Assembly (NCBI GenBank): GCA_030620095.1
Contig: JAUTXW010002491.1
Coordinates: forward strand, 1 to 64,000
Source of the DNA: Kuschelorhynchus macadamiae
Taxonomy: Eukaryota > Arthropoda > Insecta > Coleoptera > Curculionidae
Direction of reading: 5' to 3'
Length of the DNA stretch: 64,000 nt
Shown: one piece after another, positions 10,181-20,941 of the stretch
How the letters are laid out: the number at the start of each line of letters is the position of its first letter
How positions within the stretch are numbered: position 1 is the stretch's first letter
Position numbers and translations under genes: made by a program
Notes under the pieces: model-generated
What the model was told of the DNA's origin: nothing
Databases searched by the model: none
Seen by the model: the letters and a program-made list of their open reading frames with translations, nothing else

Positions 10181-12717
10181 CCGTCAAACGGGGCTACTTT
10201 GACATGTTTTTAGGACATTTTTCAATATCACGTTGTTATTTATCAACTTAGCTTTGTGAAATAAGTTGGATTATAACAAATCTAGCCTGCTGAATCGGTT
10301 GATGCACTCCAAATTGCTCTAAACACAATAGAAACCGAAATAAAAAATGAAAAAGGGTATGTCAATGTTACCCTGAGTTTGGGGCTACTTTGACACACAT
10401 TTTAATTTCAATATAAAATGTATTTTAAAGCATCACAGTGTCAAAGAAGCCCCGGTAATGGATGTAGAATTAAAAACCACTCCTAATTTTTTGTTTTTTT
10501 TTTGTTAAGCAAAACAGTTTTTTTACTAAAAAACGATTATTTAAGGCACTTTATTAAAATAAAACCTTTTAATTATAATATTTTATTATTAGTTTCAAAC
10601 TTAAGCAAAAAACTCGAGAAAACATGATAAGCTACAGTTTACATTACATAAACATTTCAATCTAAAACAGCAACAAAAAATTTCTTTGGCATGTTGGAAC
10701 GAAAGATTAAACATAAAAAACTAAGAAAACATGTCTTAACCTAAAATCTTTTGGCATAAGCATAAAAAATTAAAACTTAAATCTAAGCTTTTTTAATTTT
10801 CGATCCTTTTCGGTCTCAGTTTCAGGGTTAAAGGTTCTATCCTCATCGCTGTCATCGGCAAATGGTTCCTCCGGTTCGTCATCTGAGTCTTCGCAAACTG
10901 GGCACACATAAAATGGATCAGTGCTTTCTGAATTACAAAGTCCGCAAATCCACTTCTTGCATTGAACACATTCAATCCATTCGGCCCTTCCTCTGTAGTT
11001 TTTAAAAAGCATGCGGCATAATTTTGAATTTGAATCGTTCTCACCCCTTAAATTTGCTTTTGTTATATTAATAGGAGGACGCACTTTAGGTTTATTCTCG
11101 GGTTTCTTGGCTTTGACTTTGACCTTTTTCGTTCGTATTCCTGATGGCCCTTGAAGGGTGTCGGAGAAACAAGGCAACTCTTGGTCGCTGTTGTATGGAA
11201 TTGTCTGGGGTGGAGATCCTACTTCATTTTCGATTTGCTCACTGGGAATTGCTTGGTCTTTGATAGTCATCTGTTTTCCAGCTTCAAACTTCTTTCCCCT
11301 TTTTCTTTTTTTTTGGTCTTCGCTTGTTCCCCTCATTTCTTTGAAAAACTCTACCAATGATGAATCAAGAATTTGCTCAGTTTCTTCCAAGTTTTCAAGC
11401 AATCCTCCAGGAATCTTCCTTAAGACTTGATCAACATTCTAAATCCTGATTTTAAATTTGTCTCTACAGTATCTGAAACATTGTTCCATAGAAGTAAAAG
11501 TAAGGATGGGAAGTCTTCTTTGGGTAAGGTCCCAGAATATCTGCTCTCCTTTCGCCATTTTTCTAATATTTCGCGCCACTTCCTCTTGAAGGGTGCAAAT
11601 AGAGACACATCTAGTGGCTGCATCAAATGTGTGGCGTTGGCTGGAAAAGGGCACATATATATATTATTTTCTAGGCTTGCTTTTATAACCTGTGGTGAAA
11701 AATGGCTAGCCAGATTATCGCCAACTACAACTGCTCGTGTTTCTGGTTCCTTGGTTGCTATTATGTGGGGTAAAAGAACTTTAAAAAACCATTGCTCAAA
11801 AAGGTTCATGTCGAACCATCCGGAAGGGCTGTTCTCATAAACAGTGCCGGGGGGTCCTCCAGTACACCAGTTTTCATATAAATTGGAGCTCTTGAACACT
11901 ACCATAGGGGGCAGGAGTTCTCCAGCTGCATTACCACAGACCATTATGCTCACACAGGACCGCGAATAGTTTTGTACTCGTTCTACTCTATGGAAGTTTC
12001 TGGGAACAGTAACTTTCTTCGCCCCAGGATCATCAGCGGTGTTAATTTCGTCGTAATTGTATAAGTTTTTATTATCAACATCACCTAATGCTTCTTTTAT
12101 GTTGTCAAAAAACTGAATAATGTCGTTTCTATCTACGGACGATCGCGATTTTTTAATATTTGTTGCGATTCGTGTGGAGAGGTTGTGTTTCTTAATAAAG
12201 TTTTCGACAAAATCGGGTCCGGGATAATTGTTTTTGAATTCACGCACTGTTTTCCCCTGTTTATCCAAGAATTTCTTCACCACGGCACGAATATCACACT
12301 TCGTTAATGGAAAACCTCACTTTGCCACTTGTAGTAAAGTGTTACGAATCACTTCCTGTCCACCGCTACTAAGGACACTTGGATGACCTACCGACTGGTT
12401 GTGTATACCAAGGAACTTATTATGAAGTGTTATACGAGGAATTTTATAAACTATTGCCGCCCTTTGGACCGGCATGCCTTTTTCAATAGCTTCAAGTGCA
12501 TTTCTTAAGTCTTCGTTCGAATAATTGCGGTAACTCCGCGTTCCCGGAACTTTTTCGTAATGTCTCACCATTTCTAATTAGTTAGTACCTGTAACAAATG
12601 AATCTAATATTAGAATAAAATTTACAAAGAAGCAAAATCAAAAAAATAAAAATTGAAAAAAAAAATGTTCGCAGTGTCAAAGTTACCCCGTGGTGTCAAA
12701 GTAGCCCCGTTTGACGG
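10181..12717 (-). mobile_element. Pogo-like DNA transposon with inverted repeats
   Basis: The termini are inverted repeats of about 25 bp, CCGTCAAACGGGGCTACTTT at the left and its complement at the right. Both are flanked by TA (10179-10180 and 12718-12719), as expected for the Tc1/mariner/pogo superfamily. Three further subterminal copies of a TGTCAAAG.AGCCCC-like motif lie at about 10380, 10437 and 12674. The single gene runs on the minus strand. About 300 bp between the stop codon and the left arm carry no coding sequence. Confidence 0.88.
10770..12571 (-). pseudogene. Pogo-like transposase with Cys-rich C-terminal finger
   Basis: From ATG at 12571, residues 1-60 form a psq/CENP-B-type helix-turn-helix (RSYRNYSNEDLRNALEAIEK). 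A DDE_1 domain follows with D174 (YNYDEIN), D285 (VVGDNLASH) and D321 (QPLDVSLF), giving DD35D spacing. The C-terminal 210 aa, in another frame, is acidic and lysine-rich. It holds a PHD/RING-like cluster (WIECVQCKKWICGLCN ... FYVCPVCED) before an Asp/Glu tail. Two lesions are visible: an in-frame TGA at codon 85 (12317-12319, probably a former Trp) and one frameshift near 11437. Otherwise it is nearly intact. The finger could read chromatin marks; that is inference. Confidence 0.85.
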
Positions 12718-13190
12718 TACCTAAGCAAGTAAGTTCCAAAACGTTCTAAGTGGTTTTTAACATCTTGCATTTATATAGAAGTATATCTAAACTTCGCAGT
12801 TTTATGAAACTGTTAATTAGTATATGTTTTGTATTTTTAATAAACGCAGTAGGCAACTGCAAAGCGATACATTTTGCTTAGCTATACATATAGTAATAAA
12901 CAAGTAATATGCAGGATGTCTCTGGGGAATCTGGGTGCGTGTACTAGTCGTGTGCGTGACCTTGGGTGTCTAGTCCTACACACCAGTTTTCAGTGGCGGC
13001 TCGTGGATTTAAGAACGGTTGAAGGACAGTGTAGGTAGGTGCATAGCGCCGCAGGCGAAATTTTTTCGGAGTGCCACGCGCAAAATAGCTTTTTTTTCTA
13101 TCTTTTAATGATGTTGATTATTCATTGCTTTGGAGCGTTTTATATTGTCTTTGAATTTGCAGAAAAAATAGGAGATATATTTTTGTAGTG

Positions 13191-13564
13191 TTATTGAATG
13201 TCTATATGGCTTATCGCTATATAGGAGTCCAAAAGTTCTTTGAAATTCCCACGATTGTCCGAAGAATCAGATTCAATGTGCCCCCGAAATGCCATTTCTT
13301 GTTTATCTAAAAAAACAGTTGCACGAATAGGTAACCGCATAAACCTTCTATTTAGAAGAACATTGTCATTAAACATTTTTATATACAATCTTGAATTTTC
13401 CCTCAAAGCGTCTTCAATTGTACTGAGGCCTTTCTTTAAATTTGCAAACGAAATAGCGCACTGAATATGTTCCAAAGAAGCTTCAGGCCTACTACAACCT
13501 CTCGTCACATTCCCAAAATTATTGAATACCTCTTTATTCTATATGCTTGATTTTACACCTACAG
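13191..13564 (-). pseudogene. hAT transposase fragment, downstream half (outer hAT)
   Basis: The minus-strand translation contains GCSRPEASLEHIQCAI and FLDKQEMAFRGHIESDSSDNRGNFKELL shortened by deletion. This is the DUF4371-like region that follows the TTF finger in ZMYM1-type hATs. The upstream continuation lies beyond the piggyBac insertion, at about 26385-26440, where MSGSVYLNKLFCMPCL is the TTF finger. The two halves meet exactly at the TTAA site. Everything after the 'GNFKELLDSY' segment has been lost. Confidence 0.65.
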
Positions 13565-13824
13565 TTAACACGTTCGCTGCGATCGGCGACATATCCTTCA
13601 CCCGCGTCATGCGGGTGTCGCCTATGTACGACATGCGCATACGTTGCTTTATATATTCAGTATAAATTCAGCATTGCTGTGGGGTGCACGAATTTTGGTC
13701 AGCTTGTTAAGAAGGTATTAAATTAATGTGTGTTTTGCTTCGTTTGCCGGTTTATTCAAGTTTGTAGTATTTGTTTACCAGGGGTGCAGTGAAATTTTAA
13801 GAAAGGGAAGCAATTTTTAGAAAC

Positions 13825-14103
13825 TTACCTATTTGTAATGTAATTCGATTCTTCGATCATTTTTTGCGAATTCCTCAATGACGTGACAACAGCGATGTAT
13901 GCTAAAAATCTCTCCTGCCCCGTTGAATTTCTTACGAATTTTTTTATACGTTTAAGTGTTGAAAAATTGCGTTCTACTGATGAACTTGTGGCAGGTATTG
14001 TCAATACTAATTCACACAATTTCGACACTTCGGTGTAGGCGTCTTCCAGCTCCTTGTCTTTTGAAAATTGCATTAGTTCCTTAGCGTTATTTTTTGCGCT
14101 AAT
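13825..14103 (-). pseudogene. hAT copy 2 transposase, C-terminal piece
   Basis: The minus-strand frame gives ELEDAYTEVSKLCELVLT followed by ATSSSVERNFSTLKRIKKF, the hAT dimerisation domain. The rest of the gene is on the far side of the retrotransposon, which entered at CTAAT (14099-14103). The last part before the stop, 'SLRNSQKMIEESNYITNR', is readable without frameshift, so this end is better preserved than in copy 1. Confidence 0.8.
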
Positions 14104-14849
14104 TGAACGAGTTGTACTTCTCGAACACTGTTTAGTCGTCGAGTTTTTGATGTGTAACAATTGCAGATGATCTAGAAGTTCTCTTGAAGACTCTCTGGTT
14201 TATTTTTCTTGTGGACTGTATGTTCGTAGTTGTATTTTAGAAATTAAAGGCCCTAGTTGCACAACAATAACACCAACATTTATTTGAAAAGCTATGTACA
14301 AACTAGGGATTAAAATACTTGTTACTAATTTAAAACGTAGGATCAAAAATAACGAATAACTATTTAACTCCGGTTATGGACAGACTAATCCACAACCTGT
14401 TTAAGTTACGCTAATTTGCGCACGACGAACCCTATTTATTTCGGCCACGTTACTTTACGTGAACCTTACGCGCGTAAGTCGGTCAACTCAAAAAAACCGA
14501 GTTGTTCGCGTGAGATCGTACTCACTTCTGTCGACCCATTTTTTTCTTGCCGTTGTTATTCCCCTAGCATCCTTCGTTTTTCAAGAAAGCTGACGAGCCA
14601 GAAATACGGGCTCCACAATTTGTTATGACTATAGATTTTAGAACGCTCTATTGACAAAGCGGCAAAGATTTTAGATTTTATATTGAATTGAACCTTGAAA
14701 TGAATACTTGAACATGGTTCGACGTTTATTTATGTGATACTAAAAAAAGCATTTTGTTAGCTTAAAAAGCACGAATTAAAAGCTTTGCTTTAATAAATCT
14801 AAATAAAAAATATAAAGATACTTATATATTGTTGGTTTAAATCCCAACA
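14104..14849 (-). repeat. BEL/Pao 3' LTR (746 bp)
   Basis: On the element strand the LTR starts TGTTGGGATTTAAACC and ends at TCA. It is preceded by a purine tract at about 14850-14866 and followed by the duplication CTAAT. It differs from the other LTR by lacking about 20 bp near 14320 and at two single bases that I could find (around 14107 and 14671). Confidence 0.93.
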
Positions 14850-14866
14850 TATTCCCCCGCCTTGAA
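14850..14866 (-). promoter_or_regulatory. Polypurine tract of BEL/Pao element
   Basis: Read on the minus strand, AAGGCGGGGGAATA directly precedes the TG of the 3' LTR. This is the expected position and composition for the plus-strand DNA primer of reverse transcription. Confidence 0.75.
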
Positions 14867-14963
14867 GGCTTCAAGACTTCAACACCAACAACATTTAAAA
14901 AATGTAAAATTTTAAAATAAAAAATATATATACATAGTAATAACAATGCGCAAGTGCAAGAAT

Positions 14964-17900
14964 TTATGCCTGAATTGGCAAAGGACATATTTTCAAAATA
15001 TTCCTAGTAAAAACACCTTTTTGGGTTTGAAGTTTAATCATGCGTACTTTACCATCTCTTCCAGGCATCACTTCCAGAATTCTTCCTCTTGGCCATTTTA
15101 ATGGAGGAACGTTATCCTCTTTTAATAATACAAGGTCGTTTACTTTTATATTTTCACATTCGTGTAACCATTTCGGACGATTTTGTAACTGATTAAGATA
15201 GTCCGTCGACCACCTTTTCCAAAAATCTTGTTGGATTTTCGTACAATGTTGCCATTGCGAAAGTCGATTTGTCGGAACTGAAGTTACGTCTTTTTCGGGA
15301 AATGAAGTTAAACTATTTCCTATTAAAAAATGTCCGGGAGTCAGTACATTCAGATCTGAGGGATCGTTAGAATTTGGACATAACGGTCGTGAATTGAGAA
15401 TTGCCTCAATTTGCGCTAAACAAGTATAAAATTTTTCGAACGTTAAATGGGCATTTCCTATAACACGATGCAAATGATATTTAGTGCTTTTTACTGCCGC
15501 TTCCCAAAGGCCCCCGCAGTGGGGCGACAATGGAGGAATATATTTCCATTGTGTTTCCCTTTCAGATAAAAAAATCTCAATTTCATTTAAGTTTTTTGAT
15601 AGTTTAAAAAATTCATAAACTTCTTTTATTTGGTTTTTTGACCCCAAAAAATTTGTAGCGTTGTCGGAATATATTTCCGCAGGATTTCCACGTCTTGACA
15701 CAAATCTTTTTAAAGTTGCAATAAACGCGTCGGTTGTCAAGTCCGATACTAGTTCGAGATGTACAGCTTTTGTTGTCATACATACAAACACTGCAAAGTA
15801 ACATTTTAACAATTTTGCGTTTTTTAACGAAGAACTTTTTATAAGTAGCGGACCACCAAAATCAATGCCTGTAGCATGAAATGGACGATTTATTGAAACT
15901 CGATGTTTGGGTAAACTTGCCATTATTTGTTGTGCGGGTTTTGCTTTAAATCTATAGCAAGTTATACAATTGTGGATAATTTTTTTAATTTCTTTTAAGC
16001 CACCTAACGGCCAATACCGTAAACGAAAATTTGACAACACTGTCTGTGGCCCACCGTGATATAAAGTTAGATGCTTTTGTTTTAATAATAATGAAGTTAC
16101 ATGATCTTTAGCAGGGAGCAAAATCGGAAATTTCTGTTCATACGTCACGTCTGCATTTGCCAAACGTCCTCCTACTCGTAAAATTCCCCCTGGATCCAAA
16201 AATGGGTTTAACGATAAAATCTGTTTATTTAAAATTGGTTTTTTAGCCTGAAGTTGTTTTAGTTCTGCCGAAAAGGCATTTAACTGAACATTTTTTATGA
16301 TTATATTTAGTGCGGCCTTCAATTCTTGAACGGTTAGAGCACCACTCATCATTTTCCGTTTCAAGCATTTATTTACAAATCGTAAACAGTACGCTATGGT
16401 TCGCTGCAATCTTGAAAAGCACGAAAATTTTGTAAAAAGTGAATACCAAAAATTTTCCGGTCGTAAGTGAAGAGATACCTTTGTTGAAGATTTTCTTTCT
16501 TCGTCCGAACCGAGATTGTTATTTTTTAATTTAAAATTTAACGTATTTAGATTTAAATCATAATCGTGTAAAAAAGCAGGGCCTTCCCACCATGTTTTGG
16601 AATTTGCTACTTTGTCCGGTAAAACTCCACGAGATAACAAATCAGCAGGATTGCTTTCCGATTTAACGTGACGCCAAGTATAATTTGCAGTTAAATTTTG
16701 TATAATAGAAACTCTGTTAGAAACGAAAACTGACCAGCGCGAAGCATGTGAGGCTAGCCAGCACAAAACAATTTCAGAATCTGTCCAAAGATTCACAGAT
16801 GAAAACTTTATTTTATTTTCGTAAATTTGTATTAAACGATCTAATAATTTTGCGGCTAAAACCGCACCACAAAGTTCCAGCCTAGGCAACGTTATGGCCT
16901 TTAAAAGACTTACTCTAGATTTGGAACAAATTAGACGACATGATATAATTTTATTTGAATACAGAACTCGTAAATATAAACAAGTGCCATAAATTTTGAG
17001 ACTGGCATCGCAAAAGGCGTGTATTTCAATTTTTTCGATTGGATTATTTAAAAACAAATTTCGATGAATTTTGACGTCTTTTAAATATGAAAATTTTTGA
17101 AAGAAATTATTCCATTCAGAATTTAAATCGTCGGGCAATTTATCATCCCACTCAATTTTACTTAACCATATTTTTTGCATAATAACTTTCGCGATTACTA
17201 TAACAACACCTAAATATCCAATTGGATCAAACATTGACGCAATTTTTGAAAGAACCTCTCTTTTTGTAAAATTTTTTTCACCGTGTACATCAGGTATGGA
17301 AACCGTAAAAAAATCTTTTTCTGAGTTCCACTGTAAACCGAGTACTTTATTCGACGTATTTTCTAGAGCTATTTCATAGTTTTTATTTGATGACGCATTT
17401 AAAAATTTATTTAAAAAATCTTTCGAATTTGAATGCCATTTATGCAATTCAAATCCCGCAATGCGTAATAAATTAACCAATTGAGTGCAGGTATCAAATA
17501 ATTTGTTTAAAGTTTCTGCGCCTATCAAAGCGTCGTCAACATAAGTTTGATTTAGTAAAACATCAGATGCGAGCGGAAAATCGTCTTGATTTGTCTCAGC
17601 GAGCTCTTTTAAACATCTGGTAGCTACAAAAGGGGCAAAGTTTGTGCCATAAGTTACATTCGATAATTCGATACATTTTAAGGGTTCTTCCGGGTTTTCG
17701 CGCCACAATATATTTTGTAAGAATCTATGTTCTGGATTTATAAAAACCTGACGATACATTTTTTGTATATCGGCAATCGCAACGTATTGATACAACCGAA
17801 ATCTGCATATTATATCAAATAACTCTGGCTGCACGGTAAATCCTTTTAATAAAATATTATTTAACGATACACCCGACGTTGTATTCATGGACGCATCGAA

Positions 17901-20492
17901 AACTACTCTTAGTTTAGTGGTTTCGCTATCTTCCCGAATAACTGCGTGATGTGGCAGAAAGAATTTATTTTCACCTTTGTTATTTTTCAACGTTAACGGA
18001 AGAAATTTAGCGTGATTTAAATGTACGTATTCATTTATGAAATCGGTATATTGTTGTTTTAATGTAGGATTTTTCGCAAGTCTTTTTTCCAAATATAAAA
18101 AACGTTTTTTAGCTTGAGAAAATGAATCACCCAACTTTAGGTGTTCATCGGGATTTTTTAATGGAAAATTAACCTGAAAGCGTCCGTTTTCAAGTCGTAA
18201 TGTAGTTTCTTTAAATATTTTTTCTGACTTTTCGTCATCGGGACATAAAATATTTTTTGTGTCAACTTCTTCGATAGTCCAAAATTTTTTAATGAGTTCA
18301 TCTGTTTCATTTGGCGCAGTGTACGTTAATAAAGTAACGCTAGGAATGTCATCAGAGACCTTTACCATTTTATTACAGTTTACGACAGTGGACGATGAAT
18401 TATTTACATACGAATATTTTCCGCCAACAATGTATCCCAGAATTGTGTTAATTAATATTGGTAACTCTTTTCCCAATTTAATTACACCCGGCAATATTAA
18501 TTCATAATAAATATCAGCCCCTAACAATAAATCTATATCAGAAGAAATATTAAAATTTGGGTCTGCTAAAAAGATATTTTTCGGGATTTTTAGCTCTGAA
18601 ATATTTATATCTGCTTGTGGCAATTTGCACGTTATTTTTTCCAAAACGGCGCAGCAAACATTAATACTTTCATTTTGATTTTTATTTGAATATAATTTCA
18701 AATTGATCATTTCATTTGAAACCATATCCGTTTGCGAAATTCCCGAAATTTGTAAACGTTTACAATACGTATTTAAATTTAATTTTTTAGCTAACTCTTT
18801 AGTACAAATGCTAGTTTGGCTAGCTGTATCCAACAAAGATCTGGCTATAATGGGTTCACCATTACAGTCAAAAACTTTTACTAAGGCAGTTGCCAATAAA
18901 ACCTGTGTATTTTGATTTAAAATACTTAATAAAGATAAAGAATTGTCTGCATTAATTTCGCTAGGCGTCTGCTCATTTTGATGAGCCGGCGTGCGTGCAG
19001 TATTATTGTTAGAATTTATGCTATTATTTTGATTTGAATTTGAATTATTTTGACTTGATCGAGAATTTGAATATGTCGCTGCTCTGCGTGGAAACTCGTT
19101 TCTTTTATTTTGATTGTCAACATTTAAAATTGGACTACCGTAACTATCGTTTCTATTAAAAACACGACTATTCTGATAGCCGCTTTGACCTGAGGGCAAA
19201 CTTTGGAAGTTTTTCCCGGGATTTTGATTATCATTATACTGTGTACGCCAATTTTCATTTAAATTAGTTTGATTACTATTTTGTCCTGGATTTGAATTTA
19301 AATGCACTAAAGTATTATGTCGCCTTCCACATTGGAAACAATTTTTTCCATTGCAGGATGAGAAAGGATGTTTTTGTATGAGACATAATTTACATAAACC
19401 AGCATTTGTTATAAATTCAAGCCTATCTTGTACATTTAATTTTTTAAAAAGTGAACATTTGTATATCGAATGTTCTGCTAAACAAAAATTACATTTTATT
19501 TTCGCTGGATTTTGATGAGAGGTGTTTGAGTTCACATTTGTAACATGTGCTAATTTTTTGATAGGTTTTGGACTATTTGTATCGTTTAGCTCTTCTAATA
19601 ATTTACACTGATTTTCGAGAAATTTTAAAAAATCATTTAATGTCGGCAACTGAGTATTATTTTTTTGTGCGAAATAACTTTTTTGTAATGGAAAGTCTAA
19701 CTTTTTTATAAATATATGAATTAAAATTAGGTCCCAATTTTGTACAGGAACGTTAAGATTCTTCAAGCTTTCAATATTTTGTTCAATTTTAGTTACAAAC
19801 TCTCTTAAATTTTGAGCTTTTGGTTTTGATAGAGTTGGTACATTATCTACTAAATTACTAATATGAGCCTCTATTATAGCATAAGTATTTTTATATCTTT
19901 TTTCTAGTAAATCTACCGCTATTTGTAAATTTGACCCAATTATTGTTAAATTGTGGATTACACTTAAGGCATCCCCTCGAAGATAACCTCTTAAATAGAT
20001 TAGCTTTTCTGTATCATCTAAATCGGGATTGTTTAAAACTAATTTAGAAAATAAATCAAAAAAAGTGTTCCATTCTGTTACTTCTCCCGTGAACACAGGT
20101 ATTTTTATATCTGGTAACTTTACATTTTGAGTTTTATTTGCGCTAAAACTTTGGCTAATTCCCTGTACTAAATCGTTAATAAAATCTTTATTTGGTACAC
20201 CAGGTATATCCTTAATTTTTTGAGAAGTAAATAATTTAATTTTTCCTTCTAATAACGCAAAAATATTGTAAAATTTATTTTCGACATCGTCACTATTATC
20301 GATCTCGTTTGGATCTTTTATAGCAATTTCTTCTTGAGTGTTTACATAATTTTGATAAGCAGTTAAAAGATTATTTTTTCGAATTTCTAATTGATTTACA
20401 TCATTAACTGCGTCAATATTTGTTTTTACCCAATTTTCAATTTTGGTTATGAGGCCTTTTACATAACTCCGTTTGTTTTTTAATCCGTCCAT
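14964..20492 (-). CDS. BEL/Pao Gag-Pol polyprotein, uninterrupted
   Basis: 1,842 aa, from the first ATG after the leader. The N-terminal ~330 aa is a DUF1759-type Gag. Cys-rich knuckles follow from C334 (CNFCLAEHSIYKC) to C385 (CFQCGRRHNT), then an Asn/Ser-rich linker. The aspartic protease has D555 in LLDTAS. The reverse transcriptase includes VVFDASM and YVDD at 984-987. RNase H has D1162 (HAFCDAS). The integrase zinc region starts at H1479 (HGGPQ), with catalytic D1544, D1610 and E1664 (D-D53-E). A DUF5641-like tail closes the protein (VNDLVLLKEDNVPPLKWPRG). No stop or frameshift occurs, so all enzymes needed for retrotransposition appear present. It is made as a single frame, as usual for BEL/Pao, and is presumably cut by its own protease. 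Confidence 0.96.
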   Translation of the reverse strand: MDGLKNKRSYVKGLITKIENWVKTNIDAVNDVNQLEIRKNNLLTAYQNYVNTQEEIAIKDPNEIDNSDDVENKFYNIFALLEGKIKLFTSQKIKDIPGVPNKDFINDLVQGISQSFSANKTQNVKLPDIKIPVFTGEVTEWNTFFDLFSKLVLNNPDLDDTEKLIYLRGYLRGDALSVIHNLTIIGSNLQIAVDLLEKRYKNTYAIIEAHISNLVDNVPTLSKPKAQNLREFVTKIEQNIESLKNLNVPVQNWDLILIHIFIKKLDFPLQKSYFAQKNNTQLPTLNDFLKFLENQCKLLEELNDTNSPKPIKKLAHVTNVNSNTSHQNPAKIKCNFCLAEHSIYKCSLFKKLNVQDRLEFITNAGLCKLCLIQKHPFSSCNGKNCFQCGRRHNTLVHLNSNPGQNSNQTNLNENWRTQYNDNQNPGKNFQSLPSGQSGYQNSRVFNRNDSYGSPILNVDNQNKRNEFPRRAATYSNSRSSQNNSNSNQNNSINSNNNTARTPAHQNEQTPSEINADNSLSLLSILNQNTQVLLATALVKVFDCNGEPIIARSLLDTASQTSICTKELAKKLNLNTYCKRLQISGISQTDMVSNEMINLKLYSNKNQNESINVCCAVLEKITCKLPQADINISELKIPKNIFLADPNFNISSDIDLLLGADIYYELILPGVIKLGKELPILINTILGYIVGGKYSYVNNSSSTVVNCNKMVKVSDDIPSVTLLTYTAPNETDELIKKFWTIEEVDTKNILCPDDEKSEKIFKETTLRLENGRFQVNFPLKNPDEHLKLGDSFSQAKKRFLYLEKRLAKNPTLKQQYTDFINEYVHLNHAKFLPLTLKNNKGENKFFLPHHAVIREDSETTKLRVVFDASMNTTSGVSLNNILLKGFTVQPELFDIICRFRLYQYVAIADIQKMYRQVFINPEHRFLQNILWRENPEEPLKCIELSNVTYGTNFAPFVATRCLKELAETNQDDFPLASDVLLNQTYVDDALIGAETLNKLFDTCTQLVNLLRIAGFELHKWHSNSKDFLNKFLNASSNKNYEIALENTSNKVLGLQWNSEKDFFTVSIPDVHGEKNFTKREVLSKIASMFDPIGYLGVVIVIAKVIMQKIWLSKIEWDDKLPDDLNSEWNNFFQKFSYLKDVKIHRNLFLNNPIEKIEIHAFCDASLKIYGTCLYLRVLYSNKIISCRLICSKSRVSLLKAITLPRLELCGAVLAAKLLDRLIQIYENKIKFSSVNLWTDSEIVLCWLASHASRWSVFVSNRVSIIQNLTANYTWRHVKSESNPADLLSRGVLPDKVANSKTWWEGPAFLHDYDLNLNTLNFKLKNNNLGSDEERKSSTKVSLHLRPENFWYSLFTKFSCFSRLQRTIAYCLRFVNKCLKRKMMSGALTVQELKAALNIIIKNVQLNAFSAELKQLQAKKPILNKQILSLNPFLDPGGILRVGGRLANADVTYEQKFPILLPAKDHVTSLLLKQKHLTLYHGGPQTVLSNFRLRYWPLGGLKEIKKIIHNCITCYRFKAKPAQQIMASLPKHRVSINRPFHATGIDFGGPLLIKSSSLKNAKLLKCYFAVFVCMTTKAVHLELVSDLTTDAFIATLKRFVSRRGNPAEIYSDNATNFLGSKNQIKEVYEFFKLSKNLNEIEIFLSERETQWKYIPPLSPHCGGLWEAAVKSTKYHLHRVIGNAHLTFEKFYTCLAQIEAILNSRPLCPNSNDPSDLNVLTPGHFLIGNSLTSFPEKDVTSVPTNRLSQWQHCTKIQQDFWKRWSTDYLNQLQNRPKWLHECENIKVNDLVLLKEDNVPPLKWPRGRILEVMPGRDGKVRMIKLQTQKGVFTRNILKICPLPIQA

Positions 20493-20921
20493 AACCTTTG
20501 TTCTCTTAAAAAAGACAAAAAAAAATATACTTAAAAAATCACTTTTGTGATCTGATACAATGCATGCTAATTTACTTAATAATTAAAAAAATGTAACATT
20601 TTAATATAAAATTTTCATGCAAAAATAACATATTTTTTCTTTTATATTATTAATATTTTCTGCGAAAATAATTTGTTTTACTAAAATAGGAAAAAAAAAA
20701 ACAATCATTACATTACAAAGTTTCTACTATCTATGTTACTTGTTTTTTGCTGAATCCTAATCCTCTAGTTTCCAGCAGTGGATTTCTTTTTTCACTGTTC
20801 ACTTGTCAGTTCGCATGGGTTTCGAAAGTTCACTTCTATTAGCTGCTTTCTGAAGATGATTCCCTTTGTCTTTTTCTTTATTTATTCGGCGACCAAACCA
20901 TCAATGCTGATATTTCAAAAT

Positions 20922-20939
20922 CCAGGCACGAAAGGACCA
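20922..20939 (-). promoter_or_regulatory. Candidate tRNA primer-binding site
   Basis: On the element strand, TGGTCCTTTCGTGCCTGG begins two bases after the end of the 5' LTR. The TGG start matches the complement of a tRNA CCA end. I cannot name the tRNA without a search. About 430 bp of leader separate it from the Gag ATG. Confidence 0.65.
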
Positions 20940-20941
20940 TA

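Noticed and set aside
11427..11840. Open frame of 137 codons on the plus strand
   Set aside because: It is antisense to the pogo transposase, whose domains are clear on the minus strand.
14416..14628. 70-codon open frame occurring twice (also 21274-21486)
   Set aside because: It lies inside both LTRs on the strand opposite to the element and has no motif; duplication comes from the LTRs themselves.
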